This document shows positions 24,843 through 34,405 of a stretch of 38,996 nucleotides of DNA, piece by piece. The stretch is taken from positions 1 to 38,996 of the forward strand of contig JANQSA010000015.1 in NCBI GenBank assembly GCA_028284285.1, given 5' to 3'. A program made the translations under genes and the position numbers. Below the pieces are notes generated by a model. The model saw only the letters and a list, made by a program, of their open reading frames with translations, was not told where the DNA came from and ran no database searches. Each line of letters begins with the position of its first letter. The stretch's first letter is position 1. This DNA is from Croceivirga sp. (GTDB taxonomy: Bacteria > Bacteroidota > Bacteroidia > Flavobacteriales > Flavobacteriaceae).

Positions 24843-26366
24843 CTACGCCACTGCAGGAGTTTCGTCCTCGGCCCCATGGGTAAGGCGTTTCAAAGGTTTT
24901 AAAATCAATAACACCAACAAGCCAAAAATCACACAAAATATGGTTATTCCCGTGAACAGTTGTAGCTCGCTAAAGTTCTTGATCTGTTCACCGATTGACC
25001 CCGCTACAAAATTACCCAGTCCGGTAGCGGCAAAATAGGCTCCCATCATAAACCCTGCATATTTTAGAGGGGCTAATTTGGTAATGAATGAAAGCGCAAC
25101 GGGAGAGGCACAAAGCTCGCCTATGGTATGGAAAAGGTACGCTAAAATAAGCCAAATCATAGCGGATTTTCCAACAGCCTCAAATTCCATAGATGCCTTG
25201 GCCATAAAAACAAAGCCCAGACCCATGATAACAATTCCCAGAGCCATTTTAAAAATAGAGCTACTTTCTTTTCCACGGTTTTTCCACCAAACCCAAAATA
25301 AGGCAATGGGTAGTCCAAGGGTAAAGATGAAAAATGAATTTACGGACTGAAACCAGGTGGCAGGTACCTCAAACGGATTCGTATTGAAAACAAAGACTTT
25401 CAATAGGGTAAATAGTCCTGCTACGATTGTCGTACCAATAAGCCAATTTCTGCCTTTAGCCCTGTCTTTGGCAAATACCATAAGGCTTCGCACCAAAAGA
25501 AGTGCTGTTAAGCCAATTAAGATCAGATCAATATTCAATATGTCGGTGATACGATCAGTTTTTTGTTTCGCATAAATGTTCATGAGGCCTCCGGCCTGTT
25601 CAAATGCCCCCCAGAAAACGATGATCATCAAAAAGGAAATAAAAATGACAGCCATTCTATCTTTCTCCTTGCGGTTTAAGGGTCTTTTTGCCGCTTCCTG
25701 CTCCTCAGGGGTACTTTCGGCACTACCGGGTTTATTCCCTACGGTTTTTAAATATTTTTGACCGGACATATACACAATCTGGCCTACTAACATGCCAATA
25801 CCTGCCAAGCCAAAACCATAGTGCCAATTGATATTCTCGCCAATGGTCCCTACAATGATACCGGCTAAAAAGGCTCCAATGTTTATACCTATATAAAAAA
25901 TGGTAAACCCGACATCTCTCCTGGAATCCCCTTTCTTATACAGACCTCCAACCATAGTTGAAATATTGGGCTTCAGGCAACCCACACCCGCTATGATAAA
26001 ACCAAGACCGGTATAAAACGCCGCAACCTGCGGTAAGGCCAGTACTAAATGTCCAATACACAGGAGGATACCTCCGATAAGGACCGTTCTTTTTTGTCCA
26101 AAAACTTTATCCGCCAACAACCCCCCGGGAATGGAGGCCAGATACACTAAAGTGGTGTACCACTTATATAAGTTGATAGCTTCAGAATCTTCCCAACCCC
26201 AACCGGGATTATCGGACACTACTGCCGCAGTAAGAAAAAGGGTAAGCAAGGCACGCATTCCGTAATAGGAGAAACGTTCCCATAACTCCGTAAAAAATAA
26301 AAAATAGAGGCCTACCGGGTGTCCAAAAAGTTCTTTCTCGTGAGCTGGTTTTACAGATTCTGACAT
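24843..26366 (-). CDS. Proton-coupled peptide transporter (POT/PTR family)
   Basis: POT transporters import di- and tripeptides with protons across the inner membrane. The 507-residue product has about 12-14 membrane segments and the family signature ExxERFxYYG at 27-36 (ELWERFSYYG), plus the second-signature region FTIFYIGINIGAFLAG. It lies 16 bases after the DPP-IV-type peptidase on the same strand, so the two are probably one operon. The peptidase would supply dipeptides for this carrier. Confidence 0.95.
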   Translation of the reverse strand: MSESVKPAHEKELFGHPVGLYFLFFTELWERFSYYGMRALLTLFLTAAVVSDNPGWGWEDSEAINLYKWYTTLVYLASIPGGLLADKVFGQKRTVLIGGILLCIGHLVLALPQVAAFYTGLGFIIAGVGCLKPNISTMVGGLYKKGDSRRDVGFTIFYIGINIGAFLAGIIVGTIGENINWHYGFGLAGIGMLVGQIVYMSGQKYLKTVGNKPGSAESTPEEQEAAKRPLNRKEKDRMAVIFISFLMIIVFWGAFEQAGGLMNIYAKQKTDRITDILNIDLILIGLTALLLVRSLMVFAKDRAKGRNWLIGTTIVAGLFTLLKVFVFNTNPFEVPATWFQSVNSFFIFTLGLPIALFWVWWKNRGKESSSIFKMALGIVIMGLGFVFMAKASMEFEAVGKSAMIWLILAYLFHTIGELCASPVALSFITKLAPLKYAGFMMGAYFAATGLGNFVAGSIGEQIKNFSELQLFTGITIFCVIFGLLVLLILKPLKRLTHGAEDETPAVA

Positions 26367-26382
26367 ATTCTAGTTCGTTGGT

Positions 26383-28542
26383 TTATAGATTTTCCTTAAT
26401 AAAGTTGGTCATTTTGGTATAGAGGTGAAGCCGGGTATTTCCTCCATAAATCCCGTGATTGCGATCGGGGTAAATGGCCCACTCAAATTGTTTATTGGCC
26501 TGGATTAAGGCTTCAACCAGTCGCATGGAATTTTGTACATGTACATTATCATCCCCTGAACCATGCACCAATAAATAGTTTCCTTTTAATAACTCAGGAT
26601 AGTTAAAAGGCGATTCGTTATCATACCCATCCGGATTTTCCTGGGGAGTACGCATAAAACGTTCCGTGTAGATGGTGTCATAAAATCGCCAGCTGGTGAC
26701 AGGAGCTACCGCAATAGCCGTTTCAAATACTTCATTACCCTTAAACAGACAATTTGTACTCATGTGGCCTCCAAAACTCCAACCCCAAATACCCGTCCGG
26801 TTTTCATCAATATACGGTAGATCACTTAGCTTTTTAGCCGCGGCAATCTGATCTTCCGTTTCGTACTTCACCAGATTCAGATAGGTGACTTTTTTAAAAT
26901 CCCGCCCTTTAAAGCCTGTACCCCGTCCATCTACACAGGCTACTATATAACCTTCGGAGGCCAGCATCTGGTGCCAGTAGTCATTGCTGCCCATCCACCT
27001 GTTGGCCACTTGTTGGGACCCCGGTCCGCTATACTGATATAATAACAAGGGATACTGTTGGGAAGGATCAAAATTCGGTGGTTTTATCATCCACATATTC
27101 AATTCATTCCCGTTGATAGTGAGGGTTGAGAATTCTTTCGGAACAATACTATAATCGGTCAATTTGGAAAGCAACTCCGAATTGTCTTTAATGTCCTTCA
27201 GCTTTTTCCCGTTAGAAGCCCGGTGCAAGGTAAATTGATACGGAGTGGTAGCACTGGAATAGGTGTTGATGTAATAGGTGAAATCTGCACTAAAGGCAGC
27301 AGCATTGGTTCCTTCCACGGTGCTCAGGCTTTTTTTGTTTTTTCCGGAACTGGAAATACTGTAGATCCCCCTGTTTATGGAACCATTTTCCACAGACTGA
27401 TAATAAATTCTGTCTTCTGCCTGATCGTACCCGTAATATTTCGTTACCTCCCAAGGCCCTTGGGTTACCTGGTTCATCAATCCCCCGTTCTGATCATACA
27501 AATACAAATGATTATAGCCATCTTTTTCACTGGTCCAGATAAAACTGTCATCTGCCAAAAAAGTGAGATTATCGTGAATGTCTACATATGCCGCATCTTT
27601 TTCCTCTAATAGCAGTGTAACCGAGTTGTCCCGGGCATTTACCTCGTGCAGTTTTAAATGGTTCTGATGTCTGTTAATAGTTTGAACACTTAAAGAATTG
27701 GGATGGTTCCTCCATTTAATTCTTGGGATATAGTACGCATCACCCAGATCCACATCGCTGAGCGCTTTGGAGTTCAGATCGTACAAATGCAAACTTACCT
27801 TAGCATTTTCCTCACCTGCCTTGGGATATTTGAACTGGTATTGATGGGGGTAAAGTTCGCTACCGTAGACATCCATAGAAAAATGTGGGACCTGGGTTTC
27901 ATCAAAACGGAGAAAAGCCAATACCGTACCATTACTGTTCCATTCAAAAGCTTGTACAAAAGAAAACTCCTCCTCATACACCCAATCCGTGATCCCATTA
28001 ATGATACTGCCATAAGCACCGTCCCTGGTGATCTGCGAGGTAGTTTTGCTTTCCAAATCCATTATGTACAGATTGTTATCATAGGCATAAGCTACTTTAG
28101 AACCATCCGGGGAAAGCTCCGGTTCCTGAATTTTGTTATCGGAAATTTTAATGAGTGATTTATCCAGCGCATTGTAGACATAATATATTCCCAATCGAGA
28201 GCGACGAAAAATAGGTTCTACTTCAGTAGCCAGTATGATTTGTGATTCGTCCTCACTAAACTCGTAAGAGGTGAAATAAGGAATTGCAGCAGAGGAAGAA
28301 ACTATAGTTTCTACTTTTTCCAGGGTTTGGTAGTCATATTTCTCAATACTACTGCTCCTGGGGTTTCGGTTAAAATTAAGTACTGTATAGTGCTTACCAT
28401 TTTTCATGGAGCGCAATGCATCCATTCCCTGGGTGCGGAATGCCCCTCCCCAGATTTCTTCGAGGGTTACTTTTTTGGTTTGGGCAATACCGGTAAAAAG
28501 GAATATAAAGGAACAAAACAATAGCGTTGTTATCTTTTGCAT
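26383..28542 (-). CDS. Dipeptidyl peptidase IV-type S9 serine peptidase
   Basis: The 719-residue product has a signal peptide (about 1-20), an eight-bladed propeller domain and a C-terminal alpha/beta-hydrolase. The catalytic triad is visible: Ser589 (GWSFGG), Asp664 (HGSGDD) and His696 (DRNHG). The DWVYEEEF motif (186-193) provides the double Glu that grips the free N-terminus in DPP-IV, so release of N-terminal dipeptides, typically X-Pro, is expected. It probably acts in the periplasm. It is the first gene of a two-gene unit with a POT transporter, forming a peptide-scavenging module. Confidence 0.95.
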   Translation of the reverse strand: MQKITTLLFCSFIFLFTGIAQTKKVTLEEIWGGAFRTQGMDALRSMKNGKHYTVLNFNRNPRSSSIEKYDYQTLEKVETIVSSSAAIPYFTSYEFSEDESQIILATEVEPIFRRSRLGIYYVYNALDKSLIKISDNKIQEPELSPDGSKVAYAYDNNLYIMDLESKTTSQITRDGAYGSIINGITDWVYEEEFSFVQAFEWNSNGTVLAFLRFDETQVPHFSMDVYGSELYPHQYQFKYPKAGEENAKVSLHLYDLNSKALSDVDLGDAYYIPRIKWRNHPNSLSVQTINRHQNHLKLHEVNARDNSVTLLLEEKDAAYVDIHDNLTFLADDSFIWTSEKDGYNHLYLYDQNGGLMNQVTQGPWEVTKYYGYDQAEDRIYYQSVENGSINRGIYSISSSGKNKKSLSTVEGTNAAAFSADFTYYINTYSSATTPYQFTLHRASNGKKLKDIKDNSELLSKLTDYSIVPKEFSTLTINGNELNMWMIKPPNFDPSQQYPLLLYQYSGPGSQQVANRWMGSNDYWHQMLASEGYIVACVDGRGTGFKGRDFKKVTYLNLVKYETEDQIAAAKKLSDLPYIDENRTGIWGWSFGGHMSTNCLFKGNEVFETAIAVAPVTSWRFYDTIYTERFMRTPQENPDGYDNESPFNYPELLKGNYLLVHGSGDDNVHVQNSMRLVEALIQANKQFEWAIYPDRNHGIYGGNTRLHLYTKMTNFIKENL

Positions 28543-28643
28543 AGGAAAGTTCGATTTAACCTTTCAAGTTTACTAATTATTTACCTAAAACTAAACTTTG
28601 ACATCACATTGCTCCAATAAAAGGAACCAAAATGCCTTTCGCT

Positions 28644-28651
28644 TATCTTTG
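28644..28651 (+). promoter_or_regulatory. Candidate -7 box for the mevalonate genes
   Basis: TATCTTTG fits TAnnTTTG and lies 17 bases before the HMG-CoA reductase ATG. No TTTG is found at the standard distance upstream, so confidence is low. The rest of the 126-base divergent gap shows nothing I can assign. Confidence 0.35.
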
Positions 28652-28668
28652 AAACTTTAATTTTAGCC

Positions 28669-29985
28669 ATGCATACGCCGGTAGAAGGTTTTTCCAAACT
28701 TACCAAAGAAGAAAAAATACAATGGATCGCGGACAACTGTACCAAAGATCCCAAGAGTGCCAAGAAACTATTACAACAATACTGGAATACTGATCCTAAG
28801 GTGCAAAAAACCCATGATGAGTTTATAGAGAATACCTTATCCAACTACTATTTGCCCTTTGCGGTAGCCCCTAATTTTTTGATCAATGGAAGTTGGTATA
28901 CCCTTCCCATGGTTATTGAAGAAAGCTCTGTAGTTGCTGCAGCCAGTAAGGCTGCCAAATTTTGGTTCCCCCGGGGAGGTTTTAAAAGCAGCGTGTTGGG
29001 TACGGAAAAAGTAGGGCAAGTACATCTTATGTTCCATGGCAAAAAAGAGGAACTCTCAAGTTTTATCGCCACCGTCACTCCTAAACTATGGGAGGATACC
29101 CAAACCCTAACGGCTAACATGCAAAAAAGGGGAGGAGGCATTAAAAACATCGTTCTGAAGGATAAGACCCAAAAACTCAAAGGATATTACCAACTGCATT
29201 GCACTTTTGAGACTTTGGATGCCATGGGCGCCAATTTTATCAATTCCTGTCTTGAGCAATTTGCAAAAACCATTGAACGAGAGGCGCAGGACTACCTGAG
29301 TTTTAAGAATGGGGGAAATATCCCGGAGATCGTTATGAGTATCCTAAGTAACTATGTGCCCAATTGTGTGGTCCGTGCGGAAGTAGCATGCCCTGTTAGG
29401 GAAGAAAAGAGTGAAACTTCCGTATCCAGAAGATTTGCAGAACGTTTTGTACAAGCTGTTTCCATTGCACAATCCGAACCCTATAGGGCGGTGACACACA
29501 ATAAGGGTATCATGAACGGGATTGATGCAGTAGTCCTTGCTACCGGAAACGATTTCAGGGCGGTGGAGGCAGGGGTTCACGCCTATGCCGCAAAGGAAGG
29601 TGAATATTCCAGTTTGACCAATGCCACCATTGAAGATGACCATTTCCGGTTTTGGCTGGAAGTGCCTTTGGCCCTGGGAACTGTGGGAGGCCTAACTTCT
29701 TTGCATCCCCTTACCAAATTAGCCTTAGAGATCCTTCAAAATCCATCTGCTAGGGAACTGATGCAAATAGTAGCGGTAGCGGGATTAGCACAAAATTTTG
29801 CAGCAATACGATCTCTGGTGACTACGGGGATCCAAAAAGGGCATATGAAAATGCATTTGCTCAACTTACTAAATCAAATGGGGGCTACAGAATCGGAAAA
29901 AAGGCGATTAGTGGACCACTTTAATGACAAAACGGTAAGTACTGCAGCAGTAAAGGAAGGTCTTGAACTTATCCGGAAACAATGA
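28669..29985 (+). CDS. Class II hydroxymethylglutaryl-CoA reductase
   Basis: HMG-CoA reductase reduces HMG-CoA to mevalonate, the committed step of the mevalonate route to isoprenoids. The 438-residue length and sequence are of the bacterial class II type. The conserved NKGIMNGIDAVVLATGNDFRA segment (about 277-300) contains the catalytic Lys and Asp. Automatic annotation may call it degradative after the Pseudomonas enzyme, but the directly coupled GHMP kinase (4-base ATGA overlap) argues for biosynthesis. Confidence 0.93.
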   Translation: MHTPVEGFSKLTKEEKIQWIADNCTKDPKSAKKLLQQYWNTDPKVQKTHDEFIENTLSNYYLPFAVAPNFLINGSWYTLPMVIEESSVVAAASKAAKFWFPRGGFKSSVLGTEKVGQVHLMFHGKKEELSSFIATVTPKLWEDTQTLTANMQKRGGGIKNIVLKDKTQKLKGYYQLHCTFETLDAMGANFINSCLEQFAKTIEREAQDYLSFKNGGNIPEIVMSILSNYVPNCVVRAEVACPVREEKSETSVSRRFAERFVQAVSIAQSEPYRAVTHNKGIMNGIDAVVLATGNDFRAVEAGVHAYAAKEGEYSSLTNATIEDDHFRFWLEVPLALGTVGGLTSLHPLTKLALEILQNPSARELMQIVAVAGLAQNFAAIRSLVTTGIQKGHMKMHLLNLLNQMGATESEKRRLVDHFNDKTVSTAAVKEGLELIRKQ

Positions 29986-30893
29986 CCAAAAGCGTTTACT
30001 ACAGTAATGGCAAATTGTTACTTTCCGGAGAGTATGCTGTTCTGGATGGGGCGTTAGCCCTGGCCCTCCCTACAAAATTCGGTCAACATCTTGAAGTGGA
30101 GGAAAATGCTACCGGAATACTCCATTGGAATAGTTTTGATGCTGATGGCAGTTCCTGGTTCCGGGCTACTTTTACGCTCCCCGACCTTACGCTTGTATCA
30201 AGTTCCGATCTTGAAACCGCAGCGCGACTCTTGCAGATTTTAAATGCTACCCAACATATCGATAGTACCTTTTTAAAACACTCTCCAGGTATATCGGTAA
30301 AAACACAATTAACTTTTCCACGGAACTGGGGCCTGGGCTCATCCTCTACCCTGATCAACAATATGGCCCAGTGGTCCGGAGTGAATCCCTATATGCTCTT
30401 AAAAGCTTCTTTTGGGGGCAGTGGTTATGACATTGCCTGCGCCTCCCATAATTCCCCGTTGTTCTATCAACTAAAAAGTGGAAAGCCAGTGGTAGAAGCA
30501 ACTAATTTTGCCCCATCGTTTAAGGAACAATTGTATTTTGTGTTTCTCAACGAAAAACAAAACAGTAGAACCGCCATCCAAGAGTATAAAAACTTACGTT
30601 TTGACAAAAACAAACTCGTTGCCGAAATATCAGAAATGACCCGGGATTTTGTTCTAATCTCCTCCTTGCAGGAATTTCATGCCCTTATTGAAAGGCATGA
30701 GCAACTTCTTGCTTCTGTTCTTGGCCTACAACCGGTTAAGCAACGATTGTTCCCGGACTATTCCGGCGCTATTAAGAGTCTTGGGGCCTGGGGTGGAGAC
30801 TTCATCCTGGCTACTGGAGATAGCAAAACCCCTGACTATTTTATAGCCAGGGGTTTTTCAACAATTGTACCGTATGATAAAATGATACTGTGA
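29982..30893 (+). CDS. GYDIA-family GHMP kinase, probable mevalonate-pathway kinase
   Basis: The 303-residue protein is a GHMP kinase of the Bacteroidota GYDIA group. The ATP loop is PRNWGLGSSS (113-122) and the name-giving GYDIA is at 148-152. The N-terminal GKLLLSGEYAVLDG is typical of mevalonate or phosphomevalonate kinases. Overlap with the HMG-CoA reductase gene supports a role in isoprenoid synthesis. The exact step (mevalonate or phosphomevalonate) cannot be decided from sequence. The last 70 bases of the gene contain a strong terminator-like hairpin. Confidence 0.9.
   Translation: MTKSVYYSNGKLLLSGEYAVLDGALALALPTKFGQHLEVEENATGILHWNSFDADGSSWFRATFTLPDLTLVSSSDLETAARLLQILNATQHIDSTFLKHSPGISVKTQLTFPRNWGLGSSSTLINNMAQWSGVNPYMLLKASFGGSGYDIACASHNSPLFYQLKSGKPVVEATNFAPSFKEQLYFVFLNEKQNSRTAIQEYKNLRFDKNKLVAEISEMTRDFVLISSLQEFHALIERHEQLLASVLGLQPVKQRLFPDYSGAIKSLGAWGGDFILATGDSKTPDYFIARGFSTIVPYDKMIL
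30825..30858. terminator. Intrinsic terminator embedded in the GYDIA kinase coding sequence
   Basis: AAAACCCCTG pairs perfectly with CAGGGGTTTT, and inside it CTAT pairs with ATAG around a TTT loop, with one A/C mismatch between the two helices. Five Ts follow on the plus strand and a TTTTGCT tract on the minus strand. It lies 35 bases before the kinase stop and 52 bases past the stop of the convergent ppiD-like gene, so it can serve both, in a region where the intergenic gap is only 17 bases. Confidence 0.75.
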
Positions 30894-30910
30894 TCCGGGA
30901 TTTGGACCTC

Positions 30911-33031
30911 CTAATAAAAAGTAGCCCGGTTATCCTCAATATCTGCTCCTTCTTTTAAAGCATTATATATCCTGCTGTTTACCACATTACGATTCTGATT
31001 AGTAAGGGTATTGGCAAAAGTGCTAAAATTGGGGAGGGTAATAGCCTCTTCTCTTTTGGTTACCTTAAGCATAAAAACTCCTGTCTCTCCTTTAATCAGG
31101 CCGGAGGTCTGGTCTTGAGACAACGCAAATGCCCTTCCCACAACTAAGGGTTCTCTACCTGCCCCGGGGATAGTTGGAGACTTGCGCGTTAAGGAAGAGG
31201 CGGTAGAAACGGTAACTCCATGATTGGTTGCAAAATCTTCGAGATTGCTCACACTGGCCTTGGCCATAATCCTTTCCGCTTTTTTCTCCTTACGTATTTT
31301 AGGAAGCGCCGTTGCGGATGCGTCCTCTACGGACATCACCCCTTTTTTATACTTCTTGGTCAGCTGGACTACTGCGTAACCATTCGTCAAATCAAATCGC
31401 TTTATGTCCCCCACCTCAGTATCTTCATTAAAGGCCCATTGTACTACACTTCTCTGTGAACCCAAGCCTGGAAGGTTTTCATCCATTTCCTTTATTTTAT
31501 TCACCGGCCGCACCACGTGACTACTTTCCCTGGCTATATCGGAAAATGCCTCTGCCTCAGCATCTGTAACTGCCATTTCAAACTTGGTGGCGTCGGTAAA
31601 TACGGCATTTACCGTTTCTTCAGAAGGTTCTATTTCCCTGGCAAGGGTAGCCACTTGTACCACATCCTGCTTATCATCAATCTTGATAATATGAAAACCA
31701 AAATCAGTTTCTACCAAACCAATACTTCCAACGCTATTTTGAAAACAGAAATCGTTAAAAGCATCTGCCATTATACCTTCCTGGAAATATCCCAAATCCC
31801 CCCCTCTGGGTGCGGAGGGTCCATCAGAATTATCCCTGGCCAAAGTTGGAAAATCCACACCTTCTTTTTTGGCTTCTATAAAGAGTCGGTTGGCCTCTTC
31901 TTCTGCCTCTTCTTTGGTTCTGGTAATGTCCGGATTGGCCCTGGCAGCACCTTCATATGCAATAAGGATATGACTAGCCTTAACCGAGCCGTTATTCTTT
32001 CTATCGATCATTTTGGAGATTTTAAAATAATCCCCATCTCTGTAGGAACCGTACACCTCACCAATGGCAAGGGCCATAATACTATCCGCAGCAACTGCCG
32101 GTAAATCTTTTTTAGCTTTATAAATAGTATCCAGTTTGATATCTGAGTTCCGATCCAAGAAGGCCGCTACATCTTTTGTGTCCCGGAACCCCAGGATGGT
32201 ATCTGTGGCATCCCGTTCCTCGGCATACTCTAAAGTATTACCCAATAAGGCTGTGATAGCAGAGGTCACATTGTTTTCATCCTCCAAAGAAGGCTTTTCC
32301 TCAAAGAACACAAACCGAATATCCCTTGCCTTTTCTTGTTCAAAATCTTCTTCGTGCTCCTTTACATATTGAGCAATTTCCTCTTTAGATACCTGAACAG
32401 TACTATCCGGAACAGAGGTGTAGGGCACACGAACATATTGGATGTCTATCTTATCATTAGCTAGCTTATAATCAAACTGTCCTTCTACCAAAGTAGCTCC
32501 AGAGGCAGCACGGATCAGGTTAAGATAGATTTGCTCTTTGGCGGACTGCATAATAGATTGTTCTATTTGCAACCAATTATCATACAAGAGTGGATTGGTT
32601 TCTTTCCAATCTGCTATTGTGGCTTTAAACACTTGTGGATTAAAAACCCCATTTTCATCTTGAAACGAAGGATCCTGGGCATATCCGGTATTTTTAATGA
32701 AATCCACGATCTGATCACTTTCCACACCAATGCCCAATTTTTCAAACTGCTGTTTGAACAGTGTATTTCTTACTTCCTGATCGTATACCCGATTTACCAA
32801 TTGGGTAGAAGAAAGACTTGGGCCAAATTGGCGTTGTGCTTGCTCCAATTTTTCCGTAAAATCTTCACGGGCTATGGGCTCTCCGTTCACCTCTGCTATG
32901 GTAGACCCTACTTTGCCTCCACCGAAGTCATTTCCCGTAAAAACACCGGAAATAACAAATGCAAACAAGGCCATCCCAATAATAAGGATGAGCACGGTGG
33001 TCCGTTTTCTAATATTTTCTAAAATAGCCAT
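30911..33031 (-). CDS. PpiD/SurA-like periplasmic peptidyl-prolyl isomerase
   Basis: This 706-residue protein is anchored by one N-terminal membrane segment (about 11-31) and has a SurA-N-like chaperone domain (about 38-200), a parvulin-type rotamase domain (about 340-445; KASHILIAYEG and GGDLGYFQEGIMADAF) and a long C-terminal region. It resembles PpiD, the periplasmic chaperone at the Sec translocon exit that assists outer-membrane proteins. It is the last gene of the coaX-to-ppiD run, 78 bases after the CNNM gene. I see no convincing promoter in that gap, which contains a loose G5/C5 inverted repeat. Confidence 0.93.
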   Translation of the reverse strand: MAILENIRKRTTVLILIIGMALFAFVISGVFTGNDFGGGKVGSTIAEVNGEPIAREDFTEKLEQAQRQFGPSLSSTQLVNRVYDQEVRNTLFKQQFEKLGIGVESDQIVDFIKNTGYAQDPSFQDENGVFNPQVFKATIADWKETNPLLYDNWLQIEQSIMQSAKEQIYLNLIRAASGATLVEGQFDYKLANDKIDIQYVRVPYTSVPDSTVQVSKEEIAQYVKEHEEDFEQEKARDIRFVFFEEKPSLEDENNVTSAITALLGNTLEYAEERDATDTILGFRDTKDVAAFLDRNSDIKLDTIYKAKKDLPAVAADSIMALAIGEVYGSYRDGDYFKISKMIDRKNNGSVKASHILIAYEGAARANPDITRTKEEAEEEANRLFIEAKKEGVDFPTLARDNSDGPSAPRGGDLGYFQEGIMADAFNDFCFQNSVGSIGLVETDFGFHIIKIDDKQDVVQVATLAREIEPSEETVNAVFTDATKFEMAVTDAEAEAFSDIARESSHVVRPVNKIKEMDENLPGLGSQRSVVQWAFNEDTEVGDIKRFDLTNGYAVVQLTKKYKKGVMSVEDASATALPKIRKEKKAERIMAKASVSNLEDFATNHGVTVSTASSLTRKSPTIPGAGREPLVVGRAFALSQDQTSGLIKGETGVFMLKVTKREEAITLPNFSTFANTLTNQNRNVVNSRIYNALKEGADIEDNRATFY

Positions 33032-33109
33032 CTATCTATCGCTTTATCTTGATTTTAGTGGGGGCGAAAATACCACTTTCTTTTCAAAATGGAAAGCTGT
33101 AGAAACCCC

Positions 33110-34396
33110 CTAATCTACTTCCAGTCGGTGGACTTCCACCATATCTATTTTGTTATTGGAAACCTCTATGATACGGAATAAATATACCTCCGTCTTTATT
33201 TCCTCATCCAGGGCGGGTATTTCACCGGTGAGATTGGTAATTAACCCTCCTAAAGTCTCGTATTCTTCACTTTCCGGAAGTTCCAACTTGTAATTCTCAT
33301 TAATATAGTCTACCTCAAGGCGGGCAGAGAATTTGAATACGTTTTCCGCCAGTTGTTCCTCAAACAGGTCCGTAGAATCATGTTCATCCTCAATTTCTCC
33401 GAACAGTTCTTCCACAATGTCTTCTACCGTCATTATGCCGGCAGTACCCCCATATTCGTCCAACACTACCGCCACGCTTTTTCGCTTTTTTGTGAGTACA
33501 TCCAAAATTTCATGAATAAGCATGGTTTCCGGGACAAACTCCACAGGCCTTAAAATATGTTTAATGGTTTTAGGCTTTTTAAAGAGTTCATAGGAGTGGA
33601 CATAGCCTATGATTTCATCTATAGTATCTTTATAGACCAAAATCTTGGAATACCCGGTTTCAATAAAAAGTTTATTCAGCTGTTTGGTGCTTTCGTGAAG
33701 TTCTATGGCTGTAATTTCGGTTCGTGGTACCATAACTTCCCGGGCTTTTACTTCTGAAAACTCCAACGCATTCTGAAACAATTGAATTTCCGTATCGATT
33801 TCCTCTTCCTCAACAGCTTCCATTTGTTCCGTGATATAATCTCCCAGTTCCAACTTAGTGAATGCCAACTGCACCTGGTCCCCATCTGTCCTAAAAAAGT
33901 TTTTTAAGATAAAGTCAGAGACTCTGATGACAGCCCCGGATAAAAATGAGAACAATACATAAAAGATATAGGCGGGAAAAGCCAACACTTTCAACAACGT
34001 GTTGGAATAGATTTGAAAAAGCACCTTAGGCAAAAACTCTGCTGTAATAAGAATGATAAAAGTAGAAATCACAGTTTGGGAAAGCAGGCTAAAATCCGTC
34101 AGCAAGGCATTTATTAAGTTATTGCGGGTAGGAAGCATATCCTGAAACCAATGCATCAACCGGTCTCCCATAAATAGCCCGTATACCACTAACGCTATAT
34201 TATTCCCAATAAGCATTGTGGCGATAAACTTTGAGGGTTTTTCGGTAATCCAACTGAGAACTTTAGCCAAAAAACCTTCCTGTTTCTTTTCCAGTTCTAT
34301 ATGAATTCGATTGGCCGATACAAAGGCAATCTCCATTCCCGAGAAAAAGGCGGAGAACAACAAGGAAAGTACTATTACCAGTAACGAAGTATCCAA
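33110..34396 (-). CDS. CNNM/HlyC-type (hemolysin family) membrane protein with CBS domains
   Basis: The 428-residue product has a DUF21/CNNM transmembrane domain (about 1-180, opening with FFSGMEIAFVSANR), a CBS pair (about 215-340, MVPRTEITAI and DEYGGTAGIMTVEDIVEELFGEI) and a CorC/HlyC C-terminal domain (about 355-428). Family members export or sense Mg2+ and other divalent ions; hemolysin is a historical label. The start codon is TTG at 34396: a nearby ATG is in another frame, an in-frame TAA blocks upstream starts, and the N-terminus aligns with family members. It resembles gliding protein GldE in domain layout, but the neighbours expected for gldE are absent. Confidence 0.92.
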   Translation of the reverse strand: MDTSLLVIVLSLLFSAFFSGMEIAFVSANRIHIELEKKQEGFLAKVLSWITEKPSKFIATMLIGNNIALVVYGLFMGDRLMHWFQDMLPTRNNLINALLTDFSLLSQTVISTFIILITAEFLPKVLFQIYSNTLLKVLAFPAYIFYVLFSFLSGAVIRVSDFILKNFFRTDGDQVQLAFTKLELGDYITEQMEAVEEEEIDTEIQLFQNALEFSEVKAREVMVPRTEITAIELHESTKQLNKLFIETGYSKILVYKDTIDEIIGYVHSYELFKKPKTIKHILRPVEFVPETMLIHEILDVLTKKRKSVAVVLDEYGGTAGIMTVEDIVEELFGEIEDEHDSTDLFEEQLAENVFKFSARLEVDYINENYKLELPESEEYETLGGLITNLTGEIPALDEEIKTEVYLFRIIEVSNNKIDMVEVHRLEVD

Positions 34397-34405
34397 AACG
34401 CCATT

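Noticed and set aside
31517-32104. Open frame of 195 codons antisense to the ppiD-like gene
   Set aside because: It is fully inside a well-supported gene on the other strand and its translation looks like a shadow, with no coherent domain.
33110-34396. Assignment as gliding-motility gene gldE
   Set aside because: The domain layout fits, but the genes usually found next to gldE (ssb, mutY, gldD) are absent, so the general CNNM/HlyC name is safer.
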